Source of the DNA: Oidiodendron maius Zn
Taxonomy: Eukaryota > Ascomycota > Leotiomycetes > Myxotrichaceae
Assembly: GCA_000827325.1 (NCBI GenBank)
Contig: KN832890.1
Location: 186,001 to 250,000, forward strand
Direction of reading: 5' to 3'
Length of the DNA: 64,000 bases
The notes under the pieces are model-generated. The model worked only from the letters and a program-made list of their open reading frames with translations. It had not been told where the DNA came from and ran no database searches. Shown here one piece after another: positions 35,676 through 46,814 of the stretch; the stretch's first letter is position 1, and the number at the start of each line of letters is the position of its first letter. The position numbers were made by a program, and so were the translations under genes.

Positions 35676-36280
35676 CTAGATAGAAATCGGTTGTGGCGCC
35701 CCTGGGCTGGCTTTGTATGAAATCCGACCGGCAGGGAGAAAGAATAGTGCCACTACAGCACCTCCTCGAACTTCTGGGTAATGATGTGTTCCTGGCCCCG
35801 GCGACGTCCAACCAGCCCCTTGCCAGCCGCTCATGCCCATCAGCTCTGCAGTGGGGTCTAATTGGATGACACAGTTGATTTCGCCATACGGGTGAACGTG
35901 GTATTGGCCGCGATAAACCTCCTGGCTATTCATATAGACCGTAGTGATACTGAAGTACCGGCAGGTATCCGTTGGTGGGCTGATCTTACTCCGGCGATAT
36001 TTCGGGCCATCGATATCCTCTGTAGCCACCCAGCCCTCATTATTTGATATGCCTTCTCGGATTAGACGGCAAAAGTCTTCGTAGTACGAGGTTCCAGGGC
36101 CATAATCACGGTTCAATCGTTCCTCGAGATCCCGGCCTGGAGTTCTGTATATTGGCTTGATAAGTCACAGAAATAAACATCTCGAGCTAGATTAAAAACT
36201 GACAAGTCTTCAACCTCCGCCAAAAACTCGGAAACACGTGTTATTAGCGTCTGATGGTTCGGGTGAATAGTTGTAGCCAT
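35676..36280 (-). CDS. DUF4863 / 4-hydroxylaminobenzoate lyase-type protein
   Basis: Exons (minus) 36280-36200 and 36155-35676 with a 44-base intron give 186 aa. The N-terminus MATTIHPNHQTLITRVSEFL and the body (GPGTSYYEDFCRLIREGI, DGPKYRRSKISPP, YFSITTVYMNSQEVYRGQYH, HPYGEINCVIQLD, GAGWTSPGPGTHHYPEVRGG, ALFFLPAGRISY) fit the family that includes bacterial PnbB, which converts 4-hydroxylaminobenzoate to protocatechuate and ammonia. The cupin-like HVHPYGE and HHYPE histidines probably bind a metal. The family name is from memory and the fungal substrate is inferred. It diverges from the flavin monooxygenase over a shared promoter of about 570 bases. Confidence 0.75.
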
Positions 36281-36847
36281 AATGAAGCGGTGCTGAAATA
36301 TAGAGAATATGAGCGTTTAGACTTTGCCTACTCTCCTAGTACCAGGTGGCGCAACGGGGGAATATAGCCGAATGAAACTGGGCTTCACTAAAAGCAAATT
36401 TCCCCCTCTCTGTCCTCGTGGTCTGGAGATGCGTTGAAAAGGGTAAAAAATACCGGGTATCTGTGGTCTGTTGTACGTATCCGGTACGTATCCGGTATCT
36501 GTCCGATATCTTTCCGGTACGTATCCGGCGTCTATCCGAAAGTGTTGACTAGCAATAATGAATTCCCTCCCAACGAAGCGAAATAGTTATGTGTTTCTCT
36601 TTTAAATCGGAAAGAAAAAGGATCTTCAAGGCGCAAATAATATGGATACAAACGACATGGGTAGGGAAGGCAAGCAAGTGGCTACTGCATCGTGAACATA
36701 GCTGGTACGTCGAGCAAATATTAATAAGAGACATACACTTACCACAATGTTGGACTACATTGTTAGGACTAAGTTCTTGACCTCCTATGTTAGCTAAGTT
36801 TGTCGGACTACTAAGAAGATCTCGTTTTCTACACTGAAAGAACCCCT
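36281..36847. promoter_or_regulatory. Bidirectional promoter of lyase and monooxygenase genes
   Basis: The only DNA between two divergently transcribed enzyme genes. It contains six tandem 11-base CCG repeats (separate entry). The region between the array and the monooxygenase start holds no recognisable gene. Confidence 0.6.
36473..36538 (+). promoter_or_regulatory. Six tandem 11-bp repeats with CCG, candidate operator
   Basis: Units at 36473-36483, 36484-36494, 36495-36505, 36506-36516, 36517-36527 and 36528-36538. Three are GTACGTATCCG; the others are GTATCTGTCCG, ATATCTTTCCG and GCGTCTATCCG. Every unit ends in CCG, so CGG half-sites recur on the complement every 11 bases, about one helical turn. 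Zn2Cys6 proteins recognise CGG half-sites. With a Zn2Cys6 gene next door this looks like a clustered binding site, though a neutral minisatellite is possible. Confidence 0.6.
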
Positions 36848-38666
36848 ATGGAAAACCTCAAGGAAATTGATTTGCTCATCGTTGGTGCCGGTAAGCAGCT
36901 CTCCCTGTCGTTTGTATCTTCCATCATCCAAGCGTACTCATGGCTCCAATCTAGGCCTGCATGGCCTGGCCATGGCTAAAACATATCGTCAAGTCCATCC
37001 GGATGGGGATTTTCTCGTTGTCGACAAAGCTAAATCAATTGGGGGATCTTGGGCCAAAGAACGACTGTACCCCGGACTAAAGACCAATAATGTATTTGGC
37101 TCCTATGAGTTTGGGGATTTTCCTATGATTCCAGAGCGCTATGGGGCGAATCCACTCGGGCACATTCCAGGCGGAGTTGTGCACACATATTTCTGCGATG
37201 TAGCAGCACACTATGGCATCGACTCGCGTCTTTGCTTCGAAACAACAGTCCAGTCAGCTACTCTTCGAGAAGATACACGATGGTTGATCACACTTGAAAC
37301 CAACAGTGAATCATATAAGGGCGTAACAACTATCGTGGCCGCCAAATTGGTTATTGCCACGGGCATCACATCAGAGCCATATGTCCCAGTGTTTCCCGGA
37401 CAAGAAGATTTCGGCGCTCCCATATTGCATTCGAAGCAATTAAGAAGCCAGGCTGACAACCTTGCGTCGTGCAAGAATATCGTTGTCCTGGGTGGAAATA
37501 AATCAGCGTGGGATGTCTGCTATAGCGCAGCCTTGTCTGGTTCTCATGTCCATATGGTAATTCGCCCGTCTGGAGGTGGCCCGAGTTACCTTTGGCCAAG
37601 ATCTTTTTCTTGGGGGCCATTTAATCTCTCCTTAGCTATATTATCAGCTACAAGGCTATTTCTTCCATTTGATCCCACGCGGTACGGCAAAGCAGGGCTG
37701 TCTACTTGGCTGAGATATTTTCTTCACCGAACGTCTGTTGGTAACAAAATCTGTCAGTACTTTTGGAGCCGACTCGATTCGCACATCAAAAATCTGAACG
37801 GTTACAGCGCTCATCCTGAACTCCAGAAACTGGAACCATGGACTACACCGTTCTGGATGGGTAATTCTCTGAGTATCCACAATTACGATACAAATTGGTT
37901 TGACTTTATCCGAGAGGGGAAGATTAGCATTCATATAGCTGATCTTACCTTCCTTTCTAAGGGACGTGTACATCTGTCGACGAAGAAGGTTGTAGATACA
38001 GATGCTTTGGTCTGTTGTACTGGATGGAAGACAGACTCTAATATTCAGTTCGGACCCCCGCCTCTCACAGCAGGAGGAAGCTTTCGGACGATAGCAATGG
38101 GCACCGATCTAGAGTCAATGTCGGCCGCGCGAAAGATAATCAATAACGTCCACTATCTATCTACGCTTCCACGGAGGACTGCAAATGCTCCTGTGATCCA
38201 AGATCGCAACTCGCATTACCCTATTTCATCATCCCAACTTTATCGTATGGTCGTTCCAAGCCAACGTGCGTTTTTGGAACAGAAGAATATAGCGTTCATT
38301 GGATTGCACTCTTCCATCCACGCTGTCTTGGTTGCTCAGGCACAAGCCTTGTGGATTACGGCTTTCTTTCAAGACAAAGTTAAGCATTTGAGTCCATGGA
38401 ATATTGATTTTGAAGCCGTAAACTACAACACCATCCTAGATGGCGTGTATGAGAAACTGAGGCGCCCGAAGGAGTCTGGAGGCGCTGCTGGTAAGTATCC
38501 GGATTTGGTGTTCGACAGCCTCCCTTATGTCGATACACTGCTCACGGATCTCGGATTGCCGCATAATAGGAAGAGTAATTGGTGGAAAGAAATATTTGAG
38601 GTCTATCTGCCGCGAGATTATCGGGGTATAACTGAAGAGTGGAAGAAAAAGGAACTAGACAACTAA
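36848..38666 (+). CDS. FAD-dependent monooxygenase (FMO-like)
   Basis: Exons 36848-36890 and 36955-38666 give 584 aa. The GT-AG intron falls inside the first dinucleotide-binding turn, which reads VGAGLHG (12-18) after joining. FAD-domain features continue: DFLVVDKAKSIGGSWAKERLYPGLKTN. A second Rossmann stretch, IVVLGGNKSAWDV, is a degenerate NADPH site. ATGITSEPYVP and the late ALVCCTGWKTD motif are typical of class B flavin monooxygenases. It probably hydroxylates or N-oxidises a small organic substrate using NADPH and O2. It lies divergent to the DUF4863 gene, followed on the same strand by an MFS transporter. Confidence in superfamily is high; substrate unknown. Confidence 0.88.
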
Positions 38667-39527
38667 AATCTTTACTATATTGTCGAAAATCACCTTTAAC
38701 GTTTTACACGTGAAAAATATGGATGTGTTAATTTAACTCAATAATGTTAATCTAACATAAAACTCATGCTGCTTTATCTAAGGCGACCTGTAAGATTCAA
38801 TTTTTGATGGTGCTGTTAAGGATAAGTGTTTGGATTGCAATTCACAACGCTTATAGCAAACTGAGTATTGATGACCACCAAGGTTACATTCTGGCTACCG
38901 ACACAGCCTCACACAAGATCCTCAGCTTACTTCAATACATCCTAGACTTCTCTACTATCAATCTTGGCTTTGAACATTTACTCGAATGCCTATGGACATT
39001 AACAGCGCAACGGACAGGCAAGTGGTTTCTCACTGCACAGCCCACATCCATGGCAGTGTTCTCTATGACAGTTTATGGATCTATGTATTGCCTAACGAAA
39101 GTAAACCAGCCAGCTATCGGCACTAGACACGACAGTAGCTCGGCGTCCATTGAGTTCTTGCCGCAGTTAAGTGTAGAGCTCAAACTCATTCCTAATTTCG
39201 CATGAATCTTAATTGGAGATACTGGAATATACAATATATCGTAGAAAGAATAGCGTGAGCTCGGCTGTTATCTAGCTGCTCGTTACGACTATTTGCGGAG
39301 TAAGTAGACCCTTAAGCTCTCTCGGATACGTTCACAGCGGATACGTACCTGGTTATCTTCTGCTTTAATGTGATCATGGAGTGCATAGACGGATAGGACT
39401 TTATTGGACAACCGACCGTATCCTTTAAATGTCTCTAGAATATTTAATTTGTAACTGGTGTAGCGTTACTAAATACATTACACACGTACATTTCTTTTCT
39501 TGGCCCTTTGTAACATTGCTGGTCGAT
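38667..39527. other. Intergenic with an orphan frame at 38807-39205
   Basis: A 132-codon plus-strand frame from the ATG at 38807 (MVLLRISVWIAIHNAYSKLS) is open and protein-like (GYILATDTASHKILSLLQYI, FEHLLECLWTLTAQRTGKWF) but I recognise no family. It has neither a clear signal peptide nor splice partners. It could be a relic of a regulator's C-terminal region or a short hypothetical gene. The rest of the stretch is the MFS gene promoter. Confidence 0.35.
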
Positions 39528-41221
39528 ATGGCTCTCAACAGATCTCCAGTTGACGTGAATTCCGACGACAAACCCAACTTACAGACCAGCTGTACGTCTA
39601 GAGACGAACTCTCAGCCAGTCTTCGGGAATACCTTCTACAGAGACATGGCACTGCCCACTTGGACCCAATTCCTACCGCCAAGGATGCAGACCCTTACAA
39701 TTGGCCAGCGTGGAAGGTTAGTGACTGCGATAGCCAAAAGAAAAGACATGCTGACAATATCTCACACCCTTAGAAAACTATAAATCTTCTGCTCGTAGCA
39801 TTTCATGCCATGATGTGCACCTTCTCAGCATCTGCGATTATTCCAGCATTTCTCAACATCTCAGAAGATCTTGGAGTCTCCCTGCAACGGACTTCGTATC
39901 TCACCTCGCTGCAGATTGTTATTCTGGGCGTCGCCCCTCTCTTCTGGAAACCTCTATCGAACCGTTTCGGCCGACGTCCTATCTTTCTTATTTCACTTAT
40001 ATGCAGCCTGGTGAGTAACATCGGGTGTGCAAAGAGCAAAACGTTTGCATCAATGGCCGGCTGCCGCGCGTTACAAGCCTTTTTTATCAGCCCTCCTACG
40101 GCTCTAGGTGGCGCTATTGTGACTGAATGCTTTTTCAAACACGAGCGTGGACGATATATGGGAGTCTGGACGTTGATGGTTACGCTTGGTGTCACCACGT
40201 CGCCCTTGATTTTTGGCTTCGTCACGCAATACGTGAAGGATTACCACTGGATCTACTGGATCCTAGCAATTACCAATGCCGTGCAATTTATTCTGTATAT
40301 TTTCTTCGGGCCAGAGACGCTCTTTACCAGTGAAAATAGGGAGAATTCGACTGACACTCCTTCAAGCCTTTTACAAGAGGTATATTACCTTTTGCCGGAT
40401 TGACCCTCGGCCTCTATGTTTAAGGGAGTTTATCCAGCCACTTTTCCTGATAACCCGTGTTTCCGTCGCCATTCCTGCGGTTGCCTATGCTATGGTATTT
40501 GTCTTTGCAGCTGTCCTCACTACGGTTGAGATCCCACAGCTTCTCCAAGAGAAGTTCAATCTCTCTGCGCAGGGCATCGGTTTGCAGTTCATCCCTCTGA
40601 TCATTGGATCTGTGCTAGGCGAGCAAGTCGGCGGCAAATTGTCTGACTTATGGATGAACCGGCATGCGAGACATTCCAGTCTGGAAAATCATGCCCCAGA
40701 ATATTGTCTCTGGCTCAGTTATATTGGTTTCTCTTTCACAATTGCAGGACTAGTCGTATTCCTTGTACAGACACAAAATTCACCAGCTGGAAAGTGGAAT
40801 GTAACTCCTCTTGTAGGTCTGGCAATCACTGCCTTCGGAAACCAGATCATTGCTACTATCCTGATCACTTATGCTGTTGATTGCAATCAAAAAGAGGCCG
40901 CTTCTGTGGGAGTGTGTGCTACTATTGTAAGGCAAATCTGGGCATTTATTGGGCCCTTCTGGTATGTTCCATATATTCTCGTTGTCACCTTTCTTTCTTT
41001 TCTCTTCGTCTCTAAAGGCCCTCAAATAAAAAATGCTTCCATACTAAACGCTCAATTCATCTCCCAGGTTTCCATCAATGTTTACCAGCGTTGGCCTTTC
41101 CAACAGTGCTGGTATTGTGGCTGCCTTAATTGTTGGAATCAGCGTTATTCCTACATTGCTCCTACGGTGGCGTGGCCAGACTTGGAGAATGGCTCATTCA
41201 GAAACTGAGTCAAGCATGTAA
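39528..41221 (+). CDS. MFS transporter, DHA1-type
   Basis: Exons 39528-39716, 39774-40329, 40367-40961 and 41068-41221 give 497 aa with about 12 membrane helices. The MFS motif A region reads KPLSNRFGRRPIFLISL. Other family stretches are DPYNWPAWKKTINLLLVAFH, AFFISPPTALGGAIV, YVKDYHWIYWILAI, FGPETLF, FCRIDPRPLCLREF, AYAMVFVFAAVLTTVEIPQL, GEQVGGKLSD, FIGPFWFPSMF and ALIVGISVIP. It probably exports a small molecule by proton antiport. The join 40329/40367 requires removal of only 37 bases (GTGAAA...CTGAC...AAG), shorter than usual introns here; otherwise the gene carries a frame break. It is downstream of the monooxygenase on the same strand. Confidence 0.8.
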
Positions 41222-42571
41222 ATACGCTGTTCTACGAAAGAAAAGCTGGAAATACATCAGTATTATGATGTATATAAGGTACTTGCAAATTTAACCCACA
41301 GAGTTTAGGGGAAGAGCTCAAACCCGAAGCTATGTAGAAAATTCGGTATTAAACTAGGAGATTGGGTTAGGGAAGGAAAAGGGGTTCAACTGGCGAGTAT
41401 GTAAATTATCCTGTGCCGCGCACAGACCTCGCCTAGGCTAGGTCACCTGATGAGTAACTGAAATAAGGGTCGACAGTAGGTATTGGAACACTTGAAATGG
41501 CGACCTAGGCAGCAAGGCAACAACGCCAAACCCCAGAATTGATATGGCTTCCATTCCAGCCAGAGTACCTCTGTTAATTGGCATGGTTGTTCATTCTTAC
41601 ACTACACAAACCATATATCTCCTCGCCAAGCACGAGCCGGAAGGAATGTGTTAGAGCTGGAATCGAAATATTATGCACACTGGACAGAGGATCTAGACAT
41701 CTGCAGGCACACCACTATAGATTATTTTCTATAACCTTCTTCAAAGCTGAGGTAGCTGCCTCAATTTTAGCTGTGCTACTCACATATCTAGATGAACACG
41801 TTGAATACACTTCAGAGGCATCAAGATGCATTCAGGGCAGCATATCGAGGCTAAGTATCATTCGCCGAAGTAACCCTTTGGTTGCCGCTGGCCTAGGTAT
41901 TGTCTAAGCACTATATAACCGCTTTAAGAAGTTACACTTAGCAGAAATGTCGGGAAAACCAGATACTTCGAACATTACACTGTCCCCTAACTCACTAGCC
42001 TCTGAAAATTCATCGATATTGTCACATGGGGGAGCTAATTTGACGACCTATAACTCGATTCACACTCATTTCATCTTTAATTTCCGACGATATAAGAGAA
42101 GCGCTAGGCTAGGGGTCTCTTTTAAACTGGTAGAAGGATTAAGTCTAATAGGCGGGATGTTATAGAATGTAAGTACTAGAGATTTACGTATGCTTCAAAT
42201 CAATAGACTTCAAATATCAGATAGTATAGTTCTCCTGGGTTCGATCCAGTAGCAAATAATCCCTCTCAATTTCCTTTTAATCATTGATATCTCTTTGATA
42301 GCAATAATGCAGAGTCTTGAAACTGGAAATTCACTCCATTGTAATAAACACATTGAATATATTATAAAATAAAGGAGTTAACGATTATAAAACTGGATAG
42401 AAGAACTAGGTAACAAATATTGACTAGGGCCTCAAGTATATATAATATATCCCTCTAGATTCAGGATCATGTATCAAGATCCAGGATCTAGAGGATTTAT
42501 ATAAGTCAGTAAGAGGCTGCATAGGTCTATATAAAGGGGGCCTTATAACTGAGTTTTACCTTGATATCTGA
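41222..42571. other. AT-rich intergenic region with a regulator relic
   Basis: Apart from the transcription-factor fragment at 41581-41907 there is no supported gene. The part from 41930 to 42570 is AT-rich with short palindrome-like TCTAGA and GGATC repeats near 42450-42500. Confidence 0.45.
41581..41907 (+). pseudogene. Fragment of a fungal-specific transcription factor C-terminus
   Basis: A 108-codon frame beginning at the ATG at 41581 reads LFILTLHKPYISSPSTSRKE, then IEILCTLDRG, HHYRLFSITFFKAEVAASIL and RCIQGSISRL. This order (L-LHKPY, R-C--A-IEIL, Q--HYR-F-ITFF--EAA--L) resembles the C-terminal helices of Zn2Cys6 regulators. No DNA-binding part or splice partners are visible, so it appears to be a stranded remnant. 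The similarity is judged by eye. Confidence 0.4.
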
Positions 42572-45500
42572 CTACGACATGTGCATTACCTGACCTCTGC
42601 TCAAGAACAAATATGCAAGGTCCTGGGATCTGGTATTGGGATACTGATCTAGTAGCTCATCCCACGGCATTCCTAGCCACTTGGCAATGTTTTTGGGACC
42701 CTGTAGAGTGCCAATGTCTATTATTCCACGACTGTCACACCCAATGGTAGATGCGCCTTTAGAGATGAGAAGTTGCATGAGGAGCGCCGCTTCCCGGGTA
42801 TGCTTTCTCGCAGCTGCTTGTAGAGCTGTGATTCCGTCTTTATAATTGGTCGGATAGTCTACAGGGGCACCAAGATCCAACACCTCTTGAGCTAGATGGA
42901 GGGAGCAGCTTGCTTTAGCAATTCGCACTAGTATATCACCCAGTACTTCTGGGGTCATGTATTCGCGGGAAATCTTTCTCCAAAGATGCTTCAACCGGTT
43001 TTCTTTCAGGCCGTTGTCTTTTATTTCTGTGTATAGTTTCTTTTTGAACAAGTCTTCGGTTGGACGTTCAATGACCAGGTCCTGTGTTTTCTCTAGCAAA
43101 TTGAGAATATAATTTTCCCAAAGAGCATAGACATCCTCGGACTTCGTGCCAAGTGCAACATTGATGAATTTGGCACAATCATTCGGCTGGGCTTTTGCGA
43201 GGGCCCAATCGGCAAATTCGACATCTTCGCTCGTCAATGCTGATATGACGATGTTATCTGGCGCGTACATCTCGTTGGCTGGAGCTAAAAGCTGGGTTAT
43301 AGCAAAGGAGCCCTGCTGAGCCGCCATGAGTCTGGCAGCAGCAATAACTTCAGCCTTCAGTTTCGTTCCTCCAGGGGAAGATAGCAAAGCTTGAACGTTT
43401 TGGACGTCCTCTTGTATTATGAACCCAAAGAGGAGAGGCTGAGCCTCCTCCGGATCCAGGCTCTCAAAGTTGCCACCTCTTTCCTGGAGTTGACTTGCTG
43501 TCGGCAGATGTAACCTCAGCCAGTGCTCATCGCGTTTTTTCTTGGAATTAAATCCGATAGTGGAAAAGTCGCAGTCCGGTAGGGAACATTTCCAGGGCGT
43601 CCCATGATTCTGGACATGCATATCCCGTTCACCTTTCGTTTCGAATCCTCTGCGACTGTTCGCGCAGAACATGTAGGTACATTTAAAGAGGCGGGATCCG
43701 TAATGAAGCTGTATTTGGGCAAGACGTCCAGTATCGGTTGTGAGACTTTCGTACTGCTCTTGAATCCGTACCGCCATTTGCGAAGTGGTCAGAGGATCAA
43801 AATTGACCCAAGAGCCACCTACCATAAACGGTTATTTAGCTTTGCTGTCCTGAGATTTTAGGAAGCAGGAACACCTACTATTACTCCAGTTCCAGTCCCA
43901 CCGTTTCTCATTCAAATGAAACTGGATTGTTGCACACACCATTTCATAGGCTTCTGGCCCACGCTTCCGAAGATATGGATTCTGATAGAGTGGTTCTGGG
44001 ATATCTATCGCTCTGTCGAAATCAGAGTTTCTACCTTCTCGGACAACTTGCTCCAATTGATGAAGCAGTTCCTTGCGGTCATATGCGGCCTCACTCATAT
44101 CTACCAGGCGAAGCAGAATAGGCCAGAAGAAACTTGCATACCCAAATAGTCGATATTTACCCGAGAGTATGTTCTCTTCAATGTCTTCATCGTCTAGCTC
44201 TGGGTCCAAGACGCCCGAGCTGAGATAAGCCAGGAAAGCGACTGTCAGTTCTCTGGTCGCTTCCGCCTTGTCGATATAATCACTGATCTCTTCACTGAAG
44301 ATGTATCTATTATCTTGTTAGCCTTGTCTCCTTCGCTTTGAGGTAATTCTTTGAGGTGATTCTCTAAACGCCTGTAACCTACTCCTGAACTGTGAAGTGA
44401 ACAAACTGCAACTTCTGGTCGACGATCTCAATGATAGGGCCACACATGCGGATAAAATCGAGACTGTGAAACGTAGATGGAACTCCTCTTGATGGTTTGT
44501 CATGATGTTGATCGGCAGATAAGGCTTGCTCCATCTCGAGAGCTGTTAGAGGAATTGGGGCACATCCAATCCACCCTAGTATTTGTCGACGCTTATGTCG
44601 CAATCGAGGGCTTAGCACGTTAAGTCGCCGGAATATACGACGGTATCTAATCAAATCATTTAGAGCATGTATATGTCAGAAGATGGAGTATTTAAGCAAG
44701 ACTTACGCAGCGTTCAAATCAATTGGAAGTGCTTTAAGTTCGTAACGAATCTCCTCGATACTACTCATCTGCTCCAAGTTATCCAGAATGATGCGCGCAT
44801 ACAAAAACATACCTAGTATTGAAAATCATGGAGAGTTAACATATGGTCTAAGTTTGATACTACAAAGAATCCATACTTACCTTTTGCGTTTGCTGCTAAA
44901 GGCGACAAGAGGTTGCGTATCTCTGACTCGGTTTTTGAGTCGTATGGGCAGCTGGCCATCCAATTCTGAGATCTGAAATCGACATAGTTCTGGATGCTCC
45001 CGAAGTTTTTATCATCCACTCGGATATTCTTGGCTTTCTGCTCGAGAATCTTCGAGATGTCGGCTTCAGCTCGACTGCAGATGAGAAATCGCAGGTCGCC
45101 ACATCCTTTCGAAAGTTCATCCAATCGCTGGAAAATGATTTGACGTTCACACTCATCCATTTCATCCAGCCCGTCAACGATGATATATGTAGTCCCAGCC
45201 GTTGCAAGGAATGTCTTTAGCAGCTCCGCTGCATGTCCTGTATTGCCCTTGATTTCGCGCTCCTTCGACTCGACCAAAAGGTGTCGAAACTCCTCATCCT
45301 CATCTGCAGCCTGGAATAGAAAGGATTGAATTACAGAGAGTGCCGTCAAGCTAGCCTTATTTGTGTGGCTCACGAATGCGAATAGTGTTCGATGTTGTTG
45401 TTTCCTCAAGTAATCGATAACCGCACCGCAGAGGTATGTCTTCCCCGCTCCTGGTATCCCTTGTAACCAGAACCAAACGACAGTCTTGGTTGAAACATCA

Positions 45501-46373
45501 AGCCATTCGGAAAATAATATGTCGCGGAAAAGCCACTTTGCACAACCTTCAACAGATCTATTGCGTAGCCAGTCTAGTCGGTTGTCGTGCAAGTCCGGAG
45601 AGATACGAGCTCTCAAGCCAAGGTATTTCTGGTTTTCTTGAAAGGTGTGTGTTTCTGCGAAATGCTCCAATGACCGAATACGTGCCTCTTGTGCTTCTTT
45701 CATATCCACCAAAGTAACCTCGTCTCTGATCAAAAGTGAGTGCAGTTCAAGATTGGTAACCACAACTTCGATTCTCTTTTGATGAGCTGGCCACAGCGTT
45801 TCAAATATCTGCTTCCACCCTAATTCAAACGGTAAGTACATTAATACCTGTTGCATGAGCAACTGTCGAAGTATACTTACGTGTCTTGAGGAAAAAGTCA
45901 AAGTTGATGCGATAAAAGTCAAGAATATCCTCATAGAATAATGTTAATGCATGGTTCACAGTTTTGTTGCGCCCGAACATGTACTCCACCATCTTAAACT
46001 GCGGTAGGGCGTGTCCAATTTTAGCCATGGCGTCCACAATTTTATCAAGGACGGAAGTGATTTGGCTTGACCACAGCAGGATGAGTTTGATCGGCCCCCA
46101 TATCAGAGCAAGCAGATCGGGTTTGACTTGTATGAAGATCTCAATAACGCCCGCGAACGAAGAAAGACCATCAAGAAAAGGGTTGATCTTCGCCAAGTGT
46201 CGGAGCCGAAGTTTCTTTGCTGCGTCCTCCTGGATCTTGCGGATAATTTCGTGCACGTCTTCGACTTTGGTGGTGGTTAAGATCTCCTGGTACAGTCCTG
46301 AATTATTGAGCTTGTCGCGGAAGGCCTGCTGTGCGTTGGTAAATGCTGCTTGTGTTGGATCTATCGTTGCCAT
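42572..46373 (-). CDS. NLR-like STAND protein: DUF7708-NACHT-zinc finger
   Basis: Exons (minus) 46373-45881, 45819-44881, 44812-44707, 44646-44383, 44306-43879 and 43818-42572 give 1158 aa. The N-terminal 165 residues (DGLSSFAGVIEIFIQVKPDL, IWGPIKLILLWSS) match the DUF7708 helical domain found before fungal NACHT ATPases. Walker A is GIPGAGKT (285-292), Walker B YIIVDGLDE (376-384), with a following LRFLICSR sensor. The winged-helix part reads RRQILGWIGCAPIPLTALEM and LQFVHFTVQEYIF. After residue 790 come two C2H2-like fingers (CTYMFC...H, CSLPDC...H) and an ankyrin-like tail (GITALQAAARKHTREAALLM). Such proteins act in non-self recognition and programmed cell death. It is head-to-head with the SNF2-RING gene, 441 bases apart. 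A GGTCAG|GTAATG near the stop leaves open one more exon. Confidence 0.83.
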
Positions 46374-46814
46374 ATTGCTAGATCAGTCGAGAGGGTTCTG
46401 AATCTCACGCCGAAGATGAACAGTGGAATTCTGTCAACTGTTGGATTTGATCTATGAATGATGAAACGAGGTTGGTGGCCAGTCATGCGACCTCGGCAGT
46501 GCAAGTCCATCAACCTGGGCGAACTGCCGCTTTGAGAAGAACTGGCTGTTGGCATAAAGCAACCTGCATTGTCGGCGGTTAACTCTGCCACACCTTCACC
46601 CTATTCAAGGCCCAGATTCTCGAGGCACACAACAAGGCTACCTGCTTTCAAATACAGCCTCTTGGCTCTTCTTACCATTTAATCCAAGATTCCTTATTCT
46701 TACGTGATTATTAAAGTTGTGGCGTGAGCTTGTTCGCAACCTACAAGCTATGTGTATGCGCCGCTCTACAACTTGAATCACCGTTACCAACCCCAAGTAA
46801 CGACAATCATCTCC
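46374..46814. promoter_or_regulatory. Shared promoter of NLR and SNF2-RING genes
   Basis: A 441-base interval between two divergent starts, with no gene of its own. No repeated element was found by eye. Co-regulation of the two genes is only inferred. Confidence 0.45.
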
